Positions 1 to 6,105 of a DNA stretch of 37,954 nucleotides are shown here, one piece after another. The number at the start of each line of letters is the position of its first letter. Position 1 is the first letter of the stretch. This DNA comes from an uncultured Saprospiraceae bacterium. Its GTDB lineage: Bacteria; Bacteroidota; Bacteroidia; Chitinophagales; Saprospiraceae. Under the pieces are notes generated by a model. The model did not search any database. It was not told the DNA's origin and saw only the letters and a program-made list of their open reading frames with translations. A program made the translations under genes and the position numbers. The stretch is from positions 1-37,954 of the forward strand of contig CALLWB010000140.1 in NCBI GenBank assembly GCA_938016265.1, given 5' to 3'.

Positions 1-1
1 C

Positions 2-511
2 GGCATCCAAATTGCTCGAACTGAACAAGCTGGAGTCCGTCCCTGGGTCTCTCCAAAGGAAGAAGCATCTCGAGCGAATCCAGGCTTCCAAAAGGATGAC
101 TTCATCTTCAACCGCAAAGAAAAAACCTACACCTGTCCCGCAGGAGCAACAATGATCTCCAACGGAATAAAATACAAAAAACAAGGCAAACGAGGCTATC
201 AATTCCGCCAATACAAAACGGCAGCCTGCAAAACTTGCCCCTTGCGCAGCCAATGCACCACAGCAAAAAATGGCCGCACCATTGAACGCTCCATTTATCA
301 AAACTCCGTCGATCGAAACTACAACAGAGTAAAACGATACCCTGAATTCTACCGTCTGAGACAACAGATTGTCGAGCATGTGTTCGGCACGTTCAAACGC
401 CAAATGGGACTCACTTACACCTTAGTTCGCGGCAAACAAAACGTGGAGACCGAATTCCGAATAGCCACCATTTCTTTCAACCTCTTGAGACCAGTCCGTC
501 TACTCGGCTAG
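2..511 (+). CDS. IS1182-family transposase, C-terminal part (5' end outside window)
   Basis: The frame is open from base 2, so the N-terminal part of the protein lies outside the window; about 170 codons remain. The visible part has the cysteine-rich insertion typical of IS1182-type DDE transposases (TCPAGA, then CKTCPLRSQCT). Near the end, VEHVFGTFKRQMGL fits the segment carrying the last acidic residue (E) of the DDE triad. The family cuts and pastes its own insertion sequence. Codon use is richer in C than in the genes that follow, as expected for a mobile gene. The right end of the element should lie in the next 100 or so bases, but its terminal repeat cannot be confirmed because the left end is absent. 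Whether the full copy is intact is unknown. Confidence 0.85.
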   Translation, partial: GIQIARTEQAGVRPWVSPKEEASRANPGFQKDDFIFNRKEKTYTCPAGATMISNGIKYKKQGKRGYQFRQYKTAACKTCPLRSQCTTAKNGRTIERSIYQNSVDRNYNRVKRYPEFYRLRQQIVEHVFGTFKRQMGLTYTLVRGKQNVETEFRIATISFNLLRPVRLLG

Positions 512-762
512 GAGGACCTCAAAAAACGACTAAAAAAGCTAAAAATGGCGCTCTTTTTTCGATTTTTGGCAGGGAGATCCTCCTTGGATCGTCTCTACGT
601 AAATATCATTGTTTTTGTTAATTTTAAATTATTAAAAAGTGGGTTGGTGTGATGGCTATAGGATGGAGAGGTGGTGAGGAGATTGGGGTTGTTGCGTAAA
701 CTCACGCTGCCTACCATTGGAGAACTTGATTAAGTCAAAATAATTTACGATATTTGTAAAAT

Positions 763-1242
763 ATGTTGACATTTATGCTGTTGCTCAATTATGAAACTCA
801 AGAAGAATTTGAAGCTGAAATACTAGAAGTATTAGAATCTGAATTGGTAGAAATAGACGAATCTGGTCGATTTGGATTTGATTGGTCCAAGGAAGTTGGC
901 AATCGTATATTCAAAATCGTGGCGAAGGGAATTTTGGATTCACCAGCCTTGGGATTAATCTCCTTATCGATTCTTGCAAGTGAACTAAGGATTCATGTCG
1001 ACTTGGTAGAGAATGCAAAAGAAAATCGAGGAAAAGACAAGCAAGTAGATCGTGTGGGAGGTTGTCTTCTTGCGTTCGCAGCAGGACTGTCATTCGAAAG
1101 GGGATATTTAGGGTTTATATCCTTAGTGCCTAAAACTGAATTGATCGATCATTACGTTGAAAAGTACGGTTTCACCCAATATGGACGACAATTAGCAATA
1201 GATGGAGAGGATGCGATCAAGTTAATTCAAAAATATTTATAG
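763..1242 (+). CDS. GNAT-like acetyltransferase, probable toxin of a two-gene module
   Basis: A 159-residue protein. The C-terminal half resembles a GNAT fold: a hydrophobic strand-helix segment (VGGCLLAFAAGLSFERGYLG) is followed by a strand ending in LVPK and by HYVEKYGF, which matches the common end of GNAT domains where a tyrosine helps acetyl-CoA chemistry. A stop codon lies two codons upstream (757-759), so translation starts at 763 or at the internal Met at 775. The next gene, an HTH protein, starts 2 bp after the stop, so the two are almost certainly co-transcribed. Known GNAT-HTH toxin-antitoxin pairs act by acetylating charged tRNA; that role here is inferred from the layout and was not demonstrated. 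A plain acetyltransferase with its own regulator is the alternative. Confidence 0.6.
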   Translation: MLTFMLLLNYETQEEFEAEILEVLESELVEIDESGRFGFDWSKEVGNRIFKIVAKGILDSPALGLISLSILASELRIHVDLVENAKENRGKDKQVDRVGGCLLAFAAGLSFERGYLGFISLVPKTELIDHYVEKYGFTQYGRQLAIDGEDAIKLIQKYL

Positions 1243-1244
1243 CC

Positions 1245-1775
1245 ATGAAGTATCAGAAAATTTATGAAGAGCTAAAAAAGGAATACACAGACAAAGAAAT
1301 CGTTGATTCGATGCTTTTGCCAGCCGATTTGACAAAGCTTGAGAAGAAAAAATTGTCATCAGAAATGAAAGAAATTCGGTTAAATAAGCTGAGGGAAACA
1401 ACGGAAGAACAGCAGGTAATAGCTGATGTTATGCGACTTAGGTTTCAGATCGAAAACTACACGATGAAAAGTGTATTCTCCTTTAAAAATACATTTGGGA
1501 TTTACTTGAAGGAATATATCCGAATAGCAAAGAAATCAAGACGAGAATTTTCTGAGGATTTAGCTATACATTATACGAAATTGAGCCGAATTCTAAATGA
1601 AAAGGAAGAAGCGAACATTGGATTTTGCTATCGTCTAGAAAAGCATTCAGGTAATTTAATAAAAGCTGAATTGTGGTGGAAACTAATTGTATTGAAGCAA
1701 AGTTTTATCATATCTAAAGACGAAAAGACACGGAAAGATGAGTATAAGAAGGTTAAAAATGTACTCAGAGCTTAA
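1245..1775 (+). CDS. Xre-like HTH protein, probable antitoxin of the GNAT pair
   Basis: A 176-residue, lysine-rich protein. The first 80 residues are charged and helical. Residues about 85-135 form a lambda-repressor-like helix-turn-helix: FGIYLKEYIRIAKKSRREFS, then an AIHYTKLSRILNEKEEANI segment that looks like the recognition helix and its follow-on. The tail after about 140 is again charged. Binding of its own promoter and neutralising of the upstream GNAT-like protein are inferred from the 2-bp spacing and toxin-first order. The helical N-terminal extension is longer than in a minimal HigA-type antitoxin and could be the part that contacts the toxin. No terminator is obvious after the stop. 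Confidence 0.6.
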   Translation: MKYQKIYEELKKEYTDKEIVDSMLLPADLTKLEKKKLSSEMKEIRLNKLRETTEEQQVIADVMRLRFQIENYTMKSVFSFKNTFGIYLKEYIRIAKKSRREFSEDLAIHYTKLSRILNEKEEANIGFCYRLEKHSGNLIKAELWWKLIVLKQSFIISKDEKTRKDEYKKVKNVLRA

Positions 1776-1865
1776 AAAAGAAGAAAAACGATAGGCAACA
1801 AAAGCATACACGTCCATACAGCAGGATTGACTTACTTTGGGGGATTTTAATCAGGTAGTTTTTGT

Positions 1866-1962
1866 TGTCGCTCATTAAGACGCGCTATTATAATTTACAA
1901 TTTCATGAGGTTAATGCGCGGGGAACTTATTGGTTTTATCTATATTTATGCTGTACGGGTAG
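1866..1962. repeat. Dispersed repeat L, copy 1 (upstream of the DUF2059 gene)
   Basis: This stretch matches 8681-8780 at both ends and with nearly the same internal spacing. TCGCTCATTAAG begins at 1868 here and at 8683 there. TTTTATCTATATT begins at 1934 here and at 8751 there, and is followed in both by a tATGCTGTA-like run. The two shared blocks are therefore 66 and 68 bp apart. Within this copy CGCTCATTAA (from 1870) can pair with the TTAATGCGCG near 1911-1920 with one mismatch. The gene at 2005 starts about 40 bp downstream. Confidence 0.6.
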
Positions 1963-2004
1963 GATTGCGAACCGCTACACACCATTTTAAAAAAAAATAT
2001 ACCT

Positions 2005-3171
2005 ATGAAAAAAGCATTAATGATACTATGCGTATTTTCTTTCATCATTAGAACAGACGCTCAATCTCTTAATGAAAAAGTTAATCAGCTAATGATAGCA
2101 GATGGAACAATGGTGAATATTGAAAATCTAATAATAGAAACTATTGATTACCAAAAAGAAATGAATCCAACTGTTCTAGACAATTTTTGGTCATCGCTTA
2201 ATAATGATCTTCAAAAAGAAGCCATTCCAAGTTTTGTTGAATTAGTAGCTCCAATCTACAGAGAGTCATTCTCCGAAAAGCAAATAGACGAGTTGATTAA
2301 ATTTTATACATCTAAAATTGGAAAGGAATTAGTCACAAAGCAACCTGAATTAATTACGGATTTGAATTTGCCAATTATGCAATGGTCTCAAAATCTTAAC
2401 GCTCAGATAATTGACAAAATTGAAAACCGAGAAAATGAAGTTCCTTCAGCAAATGAAATTGAAAAATTTGAACAAGAATTCAAAAATGAATATGGATTGC
2501 AAATAATGAATTTAACAGAGTTAACTATAGATAAAGAACATAATCCAGGTACACTGTTAATAGATTTTGGAGAATCAAACGGAAATGAAGATATAATAAA
2601 GGAAATTGTAGTAAAAAACAATACAGATAGTTTACTTAGTTTCAAAAAACCTTTTTTTCAATTAGAGGAGGATGTCATTTTTGATTGGGGGGAAGTTCCA
2701 TTAAAACCTAAAGAAGAAAGAGCATTAAAGTTTATTCTGAATTCAAAAGAGGCAGAAGGGAGTAGGTATTCATTTATGAGTTTAAGGGTTAATCAAGGAA
2801 GAGGTTTTTCTCTTGGAGTTAAGTATAGTGTTCCTCATAAAGAATTGGAATATACTATTTCTCAAGATTCTCTTTCATTCGAAAGGTTTAACAGTCATTT
2901 TTCCCAAGAATATGAATTTGTTATAACAAACATTGGAGCTAAAAGATTTAGAATTTCGGATGTTGAATTAGACCAATCAATTGCATTTATTTATTTCGAT
3001 AGAGATATGATTGAGCCAAGTGAAAATTCAAAAGTGAAAATATTGTTTACCAAAGAATTAATTTCGGAGGTTAAAGAAATGGAATTAAATCTTAAAATAA
3101 ATCTTTCTAAAAGTGATGGAAGTGGAATTTCCAAGTTCGCAAGCAAAACAATAAAAGTAAAAATAAAATAA
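2005..3171 (+). CDS. Secreted DUF2059-like protein with C-terminal Ig-like (DUF1573-like) domains
   Basis: A 388-residue exported protein with a cleavable signal peptide (MKKALMILCVFSFIIRTDAQ). Residues about 22-125 resemble DUF2059, a small helical domain, with the typical YRESFSEKQIDELIKFYTS stretch followed by GKELVTKQPEL. The remainder is predicted beta-sheet: one part around LLIDFGESNGNEDIIKEI and another around SFERFNSHFSQEYEFVITN, which look like DUF1573/ASPM-type Ig folds that describe how a value differs from a neighbour. No catalytic residues can be named. It stands alone on its strand and is bracketed by the L and R repeats. Its function is unknown. The A-rich leader before the ATG is typical of Bacteroidota. 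Confidence 0.65.
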   Translation: MKKALMILCVFSFIIRTDAQSLNEKVNQLMIADGTMVNIENLIIETIDYQKEMNPTVLDNFWSSLNNDLQKEAIPSFVELVAPIYRESFSEKQIDELIKFYTSKIGKELVTKQPELITDLNLPIMQWSQNLNAQIIDKIENRENEVPSANEIEKFEQEFKNEYGLQIMNLTELTIDKEHNPGTLLIDFGESNGNEDIIKEIVVKNNTDSLLSFKKPFFQLEEDVIFDWGEVPLKPKEERALKFILNSKEAEGSRYSFMSLRVNQGRGFSLGVKYSVPHKELEYTISQDSLSFERFNSHFSQEYEFVITNIGAKRFRISDVELDQSIAFIYFDRDMIEPSENSKVKILFTKELISEVKEMELNLKINLSKSDGSGISKFASKTIKVKIK

Positions 3172-3221
3172 AAACTAAAGAAATAGTAAATCAAATTAAT
3201 CCTAAATCGTGTAGGCTTTAA

Positions 3222-3299
3222 ATAATTAAATCTGACTTGAAGGAAATCGGATATAAAAGCGAATTGAAAAAGTTAAAAAAGCCTGTTGATAATAAATAA
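3222..3299 (+). pseudogene. Possible coding tail of a lost gene
   Basis: A 25-codon open stretch without a start codon reads IKSDLKEIGYKSELKKLKK and ends in a TAA at 3297-3299. It has the charged, amphipathic look of a real protein C-terminus, and it stops 4 bp before the 17-bp hairpin. It may be the end of a gene whose body was deleted. It is too short to identify and chance is a fair alternative. Confidence 0.2.
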
Positions 3300-3303
3300 C
3301 AAT

Positions 3304-3347
3304 GCATAAATGGCGTTGCGCGCAAAAGCTCGCAACGCCATTTATGC
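3304..3347. repeat. Perfect 17-bp-stem hairpin
   Basis: GCATAAATGGCGTTGCG at 3304-3320 is repeated as its exact reverse complement at 3331-3347, leaving a 10-base loop. There is no T-run after it, so it is not a standard intrinsic terminator. It lies 3 bp before repeat R copy 1 and may be part of the same mobile or REP-like unit. Confidence 0.8.
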
Positions 3348-3350
3348 GAG

Positions 3351-3373
3351 ACCCTCACTAGCCAACGCTTCTA
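3351..3373. repeat. Dispersed repeat R, copy 1
   Basis: A 23-base exact match to 8925-8947, with core CCCTCACTAGCCAACGCTTC. A weaker likeness extends about 20 bases upstream in both copies (a GCAACG-containing segment). Confidence 0.8.
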
Positions 3374-3601
3374 TAAAAAAATAAATTTCCAGATGTCGGA
3401 AGCAGTCGAGTCTTGCGCTTAGTAAGATGGAAAGAAACTTGATTTACACAGTTTATTCTTGTTTCAAAAGAAAAAATTGTAAATTGAATTATTGTAACTA
3501 CTCAGCACCTTCAAAATTTTAGAGAAAATAACAATATTACCAGGGAAGCAACCGAGCGGGAGGCCTGCCTGCTGCGCTTCGGAAGGCAGGCCGAATTGTA
3601 G

Positions 3602-3641
3602 TGTTTGAGGGGACCGACTGAGCCGGCTCCCGGTTTATAAT
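3602..3641. repeat. REP-like dispersed repeat, copy 1
   Basis: Matches 23391-23430 at 32 of 40 positions with no gap: both begin TGTTTGA, share CGACTG and GCC in the middle, and end GGTTTATAAT. Shorter relatives lie at 10892 and 14685. It lies inside the 15-bp inverted-repeat element. Confidence 0.6.
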
Positions 3642-3655
3642 TCTTGGCTTTTTTG

Positions 3656-3686
3656 GTTCGTTTTTTTGCTAAAGAAAAAAATGAAC
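3656..3686 (+). other. T/A-rich hairpin inside the inverted-repeat element
   Basis: GTTC plus seven T (3656-3667) can pair with seven A plus TGAAC (3675-3686), leaving a 7-base loop; one pair is G-T. It resembles a terminator hairpin but is nearly all T-A. The following AATGAACATAC motif is shared with the copy near 10.94 kb. Confidence 0.5.
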
Positions 3687-3737
3687 ATACCTCCAAAAGA
3701 AAAAAAAGAACAGTGCTGAGTAGTTACGAAATATTTT

Positions 3738-3799
3738 ATATAACAACGTATATTCTTAAAGCATCTTGCTAACGCCAAGCACGAGTGGATATGTTATAT
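3738..3799. repeat. Palindromic gene-boundary element
   Basis: ATATAACA (3738-3745) is the reverse complement of TGTTATAT (3792-3799). A second, inner hairpin uses GAGTGGATAT and ATATCTACTC with one mismatch (3783-3805). The element ends about 25 bp before the start of the YwqG-type gene. Confidence 0.45.
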
Positions 3800-3822
3800 C
3801 TACTCATCATAAAATTAAAAAA

Positions 3823-4902
3823 ATGAAGTATCACGTAAGAATAATTCAAAAACAGAAAGGTTCAGAATGGATGTTTGATTTGTCTAAAGATAAATTGATT
3901 GAACAAATCGTAAATCCTTATCTAGCATTGAGTAATCTGTCTATTAACGGAATAACAGTTGAATTTGAAGAAATTAATAGACTAGAAATAAGACGAACAG
4001 AAAATCCAATGAAACAAATAGCCTATGGAATTAAAAGAAGAAAGAGTGCAGCTAAGAAACTTCAAGAAGATGCAGGCGTCACTGGTTTAAGTCCGGTAGT
4101 AGTAACTTATGACGAAGCATTCATAACAGGAAATGATGTCCTTGCTGAATTTATTAGCGAGCGTCCCATCTCGAAAGCAACTGAAAAAAGATATAAAGAT
4201 GCATTGTCTAAAATCGAAAACTATAAGAGAATCGCATATAGACCGCATATTAAAAATGTTGAGCGAAAACACAATTCGAAATCTAAAATTGGAGGACTCC
4301 CTTATTTAAGAACGGATACAGATTGGCCGGAGTGTCCAAACTGCAAGAATAATCTACAGCTATTTTTGCAACTTAATTTAAATGAACTTCCTACAAATAA
4401 GTCGGATGGTTTAGTTCAGTTATTTTATTGTACAAATCCTGATCCATTATGTGAATCTGATTGTAGAGCATTTTTCCCTTTTTCTAAAGTTGTAGCATGT
4501 AGAAAAATTGAATTGCCCGGAAAATCAAGTATTCAAATTCCAAAGATTGAAAAATTATTTGAAGAAAAGGAAATAGTAAAATGGTCTGAGGAGTTCGATT
4601 ATCCACATTCCGAAGAATGGAATCAATTAGGAATTAATTTTGAAATTGATGATGACATTTATGAGTTAATGTATGAGCGAAATGAAGGAGTTCCGTTGAG
4701 AGGTGATAAATTATTTGGTTGGCCATTTTGGGTTCAATCTGTTGAATATCCTAAAGACAGAATTAATGGTAATCAAATGAGTCTTTTGTTTCAATTCGAT
4801 TCCAATGTAAATCTCTCGCATTCGTTCGGCGATTTGGGAATCGGGCATTTAACAATTAGTCCAAAAAATCCTAATGAATTAGCATTTGGTTGGGCCTGCT
4901 AA
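3823..4902 (+). CDS. TIR-associated N-terminal domain fused to a YwqG-like (DUF1963) domain
   Basis: The Met at 3823 (MKYHVRII) is the likely start, preceded by an A-rich leader; the longer frame from 3766 runs through the palindromic element. The product is 359 residues. Residues 1-60 (YHVRI, then DLSKDKLIEQIVNPY, then NGITVEFEEINRLEI) and a later TGNDVLAEFI look like the N-terminal module that often precedes TIR-like nucleotide-binding domains in bacterial defence proteins. Here it is joined instead to a DUF1963/YwqG domain from about residue 150: KIGGLPYLRTDTDWPEC, FLQLNLNELP, and near the end LLFQFDSN and GIGHLTI. Cysteines in CPNC and CTNPDPLCESDC could bind zinc. The YwqG reaction is unknown. 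A role in sensing or defence is inferred from the N-terminal module and accessory setting only. Confidence 0.6.
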   Translation: MKYHVRIIQKQKGSEWMFDLSKDKLIEQIVNPYLALSNLSINGITVEFEEINRLEIRRTENPMKQIAYGIKRRKSAAKKLQEDAGVTGLSPVVVTYDEAFITGNDVLAEFISERPISKATEKRYKDALSKIENYKRIAYRPHIKNVERKHNSKSKIGGLPYLRTDTDWPECPNCKNNLQLFLQLNLNELPTNKSDGLVQLFYCTNPDPLCESDCRAFFPFSKVVACRKIELPGKSSIQIPKIEKLFEEKEIVKWSEEFDYPHSEEWNQLGINFEIDDDIYELMYERNEGVPLRGDKLFGWPFWVQSVEYPKDRINGNQMSLLFQFDSNVNLSHSFGDLGIGHLTISPKNPNELAFGWAC

Positions 4903-4941
4903 ATAGGTTAGCTTTAGGTTTTGTGCAACACTCGATAATGA

Positions 4942-4966
4942 CGGAGTGCTCCTTCTATGCACTCCG
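4942..4966. other. Short hairpin after the YwqG-type gene
   Basis: CGGAGTGC (4942-4949) pairs perfectly with GCACTCCG (4959-4966) around a 9-base loop. No T-run follows, so a terminator role is doubtful. Confidence 0.45.
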
Positions 4967-5003
4967 AATCTTGAAGACATTGTAGCCAGTTAAAAACTAG
5001 AAA

Positions 5004-5126
5004 ATGACTATTCAAAATACTTTTAACTTTTACATTTTTCCTGTTAACAGGACAAGTTTTTTCTCAAGATAAGGTTGAAGAAATAGACTCTTTATTTTCT
5101 TATTGTCATGAGAATGCCCAAGACTA
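5004..5126 (+). pseudogene. Decayed 5' end of a secreted serine hydrolase (class C beta-lactamase-like)
   Basis: An ATG at 5004 opens a frame that fails. Shifting by one base, the stretch from 5008 reads as the rest of a signal peptide, FKILLTFTFFLLTGQVFSQ, followed by DKVEEIDSLFSYCHENAQD and a stop at 5124-5126. Such an N-terminus (signal peptide, then KxxEIDSLxxYCxEN) is typical of secreted class C beta-lactamase-like hydrolases of Bacteroidota, where the catalytic SxxK motif comes later. Here nothing coherent follows, so the gene has lost most of its body and gained a frameshift at the start. Identification rests on about 35 residues. Confidence 0.4.
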
Positions 5127-5428
5127 AATTCAAATAATTTACTTATAGTGGATCCTTTTTGGGAGTAAATATCAAACAAGAAAATAAACAGGTAAATTAA
5201 AATTACATTTTTAGAAAAACTAGTACTCTCAAACATGTGAATTTTATTTACTATGATTTTCACTATCTACTTTTTATTGTAGACTTACTTGCTTGCGAAC
5301 CTTAAACGATTGAAATAATAAGAGACAAAATACAAGAAAAAGTATATAACGTTCATTGCGGTTCACCGCTGCGCAGCATCATACAAACTTTACCATCAAT
5401 TTGAAAATAATTTTAAAATCAAAGCGCT

Positions 5429-5452
5429 AAAGGTGCATTATCATGCACCTTT
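5429..5452. promoter_or_regulatory. Perfect 10-bp-stem hairpin upstream of hipB
   Basis: AAAGGTGCAT (5429-5438), a TATC loop, and the exact complement ATGCACCTTT (5443-5452). It could end transcription or serve as an operator: its GTGCATTAT segment recurs at 5504-5512, nearer to hipB, and related TGCAC motifs lie at 5545 and 5566. Confidence 0.5.
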
Positions 5453-5502
5453 GTGTTTCTTGCGTGCCTAGGTCTAAGTAAATTTAGACGAAAGTGCTTT
5501 AT

Positions 5503-5554
5503 AGTGCATTATTTAGTGGATTATTCGGGGATAATTAGTATTTTGCACTAAATA
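5503..5554 (+). promoter_or_regulatory. Probable promoter and operator of the hip module
   Basis: TATTTAGTG (5510-5518) is the reverse complement of CACTAAATA (5546-5554). Between the arms lies TATTTTG (5539-5545), one base short of the Bacteroidota -7 consensus TAnnTTTG. The hipB ATG is 10 bp after the second arm. HipB-type antitoxins bind palindromes over their own promoter, so these arms are the best operator candidate; this is inference. Confidence 0.45.
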
Positions 5555-5564
5555 GAGTATTAAA

Positions 5565-5804
5565 ATGCACAATAAAGGAATTGTTTTAACAATAAAAGAA
5601 CGGCGAGAATCATTAAAAGTAACTCAGGAAACTTTATCTGAATTATCTGAAGTAAGCTTGAGGACGATAAAACAATTCGAGAGCGGAAAAGGAAACCCAA
5701 CACTTAAAACCTTAGAAAAAGTATTAGATGTACTAGGTCTTGAGCTTTGCCTAAAATTAAAAAAACTAAACCCAATAAATGAGGAAGGCTCAAATACTAT
5801 ATAA
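5565..5804 (+). CDS. hipB: HipB-like Xre antitoxin/repressor
   Basis: A 79-residue protein that is almost entirely one lambda-repressor-type helix-turn-helix: IKERRESLKVTQETLSELSE, then VSLRTIKQFESGKGNPTLKT and LEKVLDVLGLELCL. This is the usual HipB pattern, where the dimer binds operator DNA and holds the kinase toxin in an inactive complex. The length is slightly shorter than E. coli HipB (88 residues). Its 3' end overlaps the next gene by 26 bp, so the three genes form one tight operon. An inverted repeat over a probable promoter lies directly upstream, consistent with autoregulation. Confidence 0.85.
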   Translation: MHNKGIVLTIKERRESLKVTQETLSELSEVSLRTIKQFESGKGNPTLKTLEKVLDVLGLELCLKLKKLNPINEEGSNTI

Positions 5805-6105
5805 AGATGAATTTGCTGGGATTTTAACTCAAAATAGTGATGGTACATTCTCGTTTGAGTATGGAAGAGATTGGGTTGGTGATGCATTAAAACCAAGTAT
5901 AAGTCCGACTCTTCCTAAAAGGAAAGAGAAATACCAGTCAAAATATTTATTCCCATTTTTCTTTAACATGCTACCTGAAGGATCAAATAAACAAGTCGTT
6001 TGCAAGTATAATAGAATAGACAAGAATGACTATTTTAGCTTGCTAATGATAACCGCTCAGCATGATACCATTGGTGCTGTAACGGTAGTAAAAATTAACG
6101 ACTAA
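5779..6105 (+). CDS. hipS: HipS-like small protein (HipA N-terminal subdomain as a separate gene)
   Basis: A 108-residue protein corresponding to the N-terminal subdomain of HipA kinases (ILYKDEFAGILTQNSDGTFS, then LPKRKEKYQSKYLFPFFFNMLPEG and DKNDYFSLLMI, ending in GAVTVVKI). In one-piece HipA this part is fused to the kinase. Here it is its own gene, as in the HipBST systems known from E. coli O127:H6, where HipS is the component that neutralises the HipT kinase. The start at 5779 lies inside hipB (26-bp overlap). The stop TAA shares its last A with the ATG of the next gene, which suggests translational coupling and balanced production. Confidence 0.8.
   Translation: MRKAQILYKDEFAGILTQNSDGTFSFEYGRDWVGDALKPSISPTLPKRKEKYQSKYLFPFFFNMLPEGSNKQVVCKYNRIDKNDYFSLLMITAQHDTIGAVTVVKIND

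Larger units (their letters stand above)
3494..3727. mobile_element. 234-bp element bounded by 15-bp perfect inverted repeats
   Basis: GTAACTACTCAGCAC (3494-3508) is the exact reverse complement of the 15 bases at 3713-3727. Inside are a GC-rich hairpin with a 9-bp stem (GGCCTGCCT at 3562-3570 with AGGCAGGCC at 3584-3592), a REP-like segment (3602-3641), and a T/A hairpin (3656-3686). It contains no plausible gene, so it would be a non-autonomous, MITE-like element if mobile. TA dinucleotides sit near both tips. No clear target duplication is visible beyond the repeats. A structured RNA is the alternative. Confidence 0.5.
3172..3822. other. 651-bp non-coding stretch packed with palindromes
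   Basis: No convincing complete gene lies here. The stretch holds a short coding-like tail (3222-3299), a 17-bp-stem hairpin (3304-3347), repeat R copy 1 (3351-3373), the 15-bp inverted-repeat element (3494-3727) with a REP-like core, and a further palindrome (3738-3799) close to the start of the next gene. GC content jumps sharply inside 3545-3635 compared with the AT-rich flanks. A short minus-strand frame inside the element looks like chance. Confidence 0.6.
5127..5564. other. Non-coding stretch upstream of the hip module
   Basis: No gene is supported; a 77-codon minus-strand frame at 5030-5263 has no recognisable content and overlaps the hydrolase remnant. Around 5346-5383 there is a GC-rich, GCGGTTCACCGC-containing segment resembling the palindromic boundary elements. 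The last 140 bp hold a perfect hairpin and the probable hip operator. Confidence 0.55.

Noticed and set aside
3511-3696. 61-codon minus-strand frame inside the inverted-repeat element
   Set aside because: Its content follows from the GC-rich hairpins and the T/A tract; it has no domain and no conserved look.
5030-5263. 77-codon minus-strand frame
   Set aside because: It overlaps the hydrolase remnant on the other strand and its composition is that of translated AT-rich spacer.
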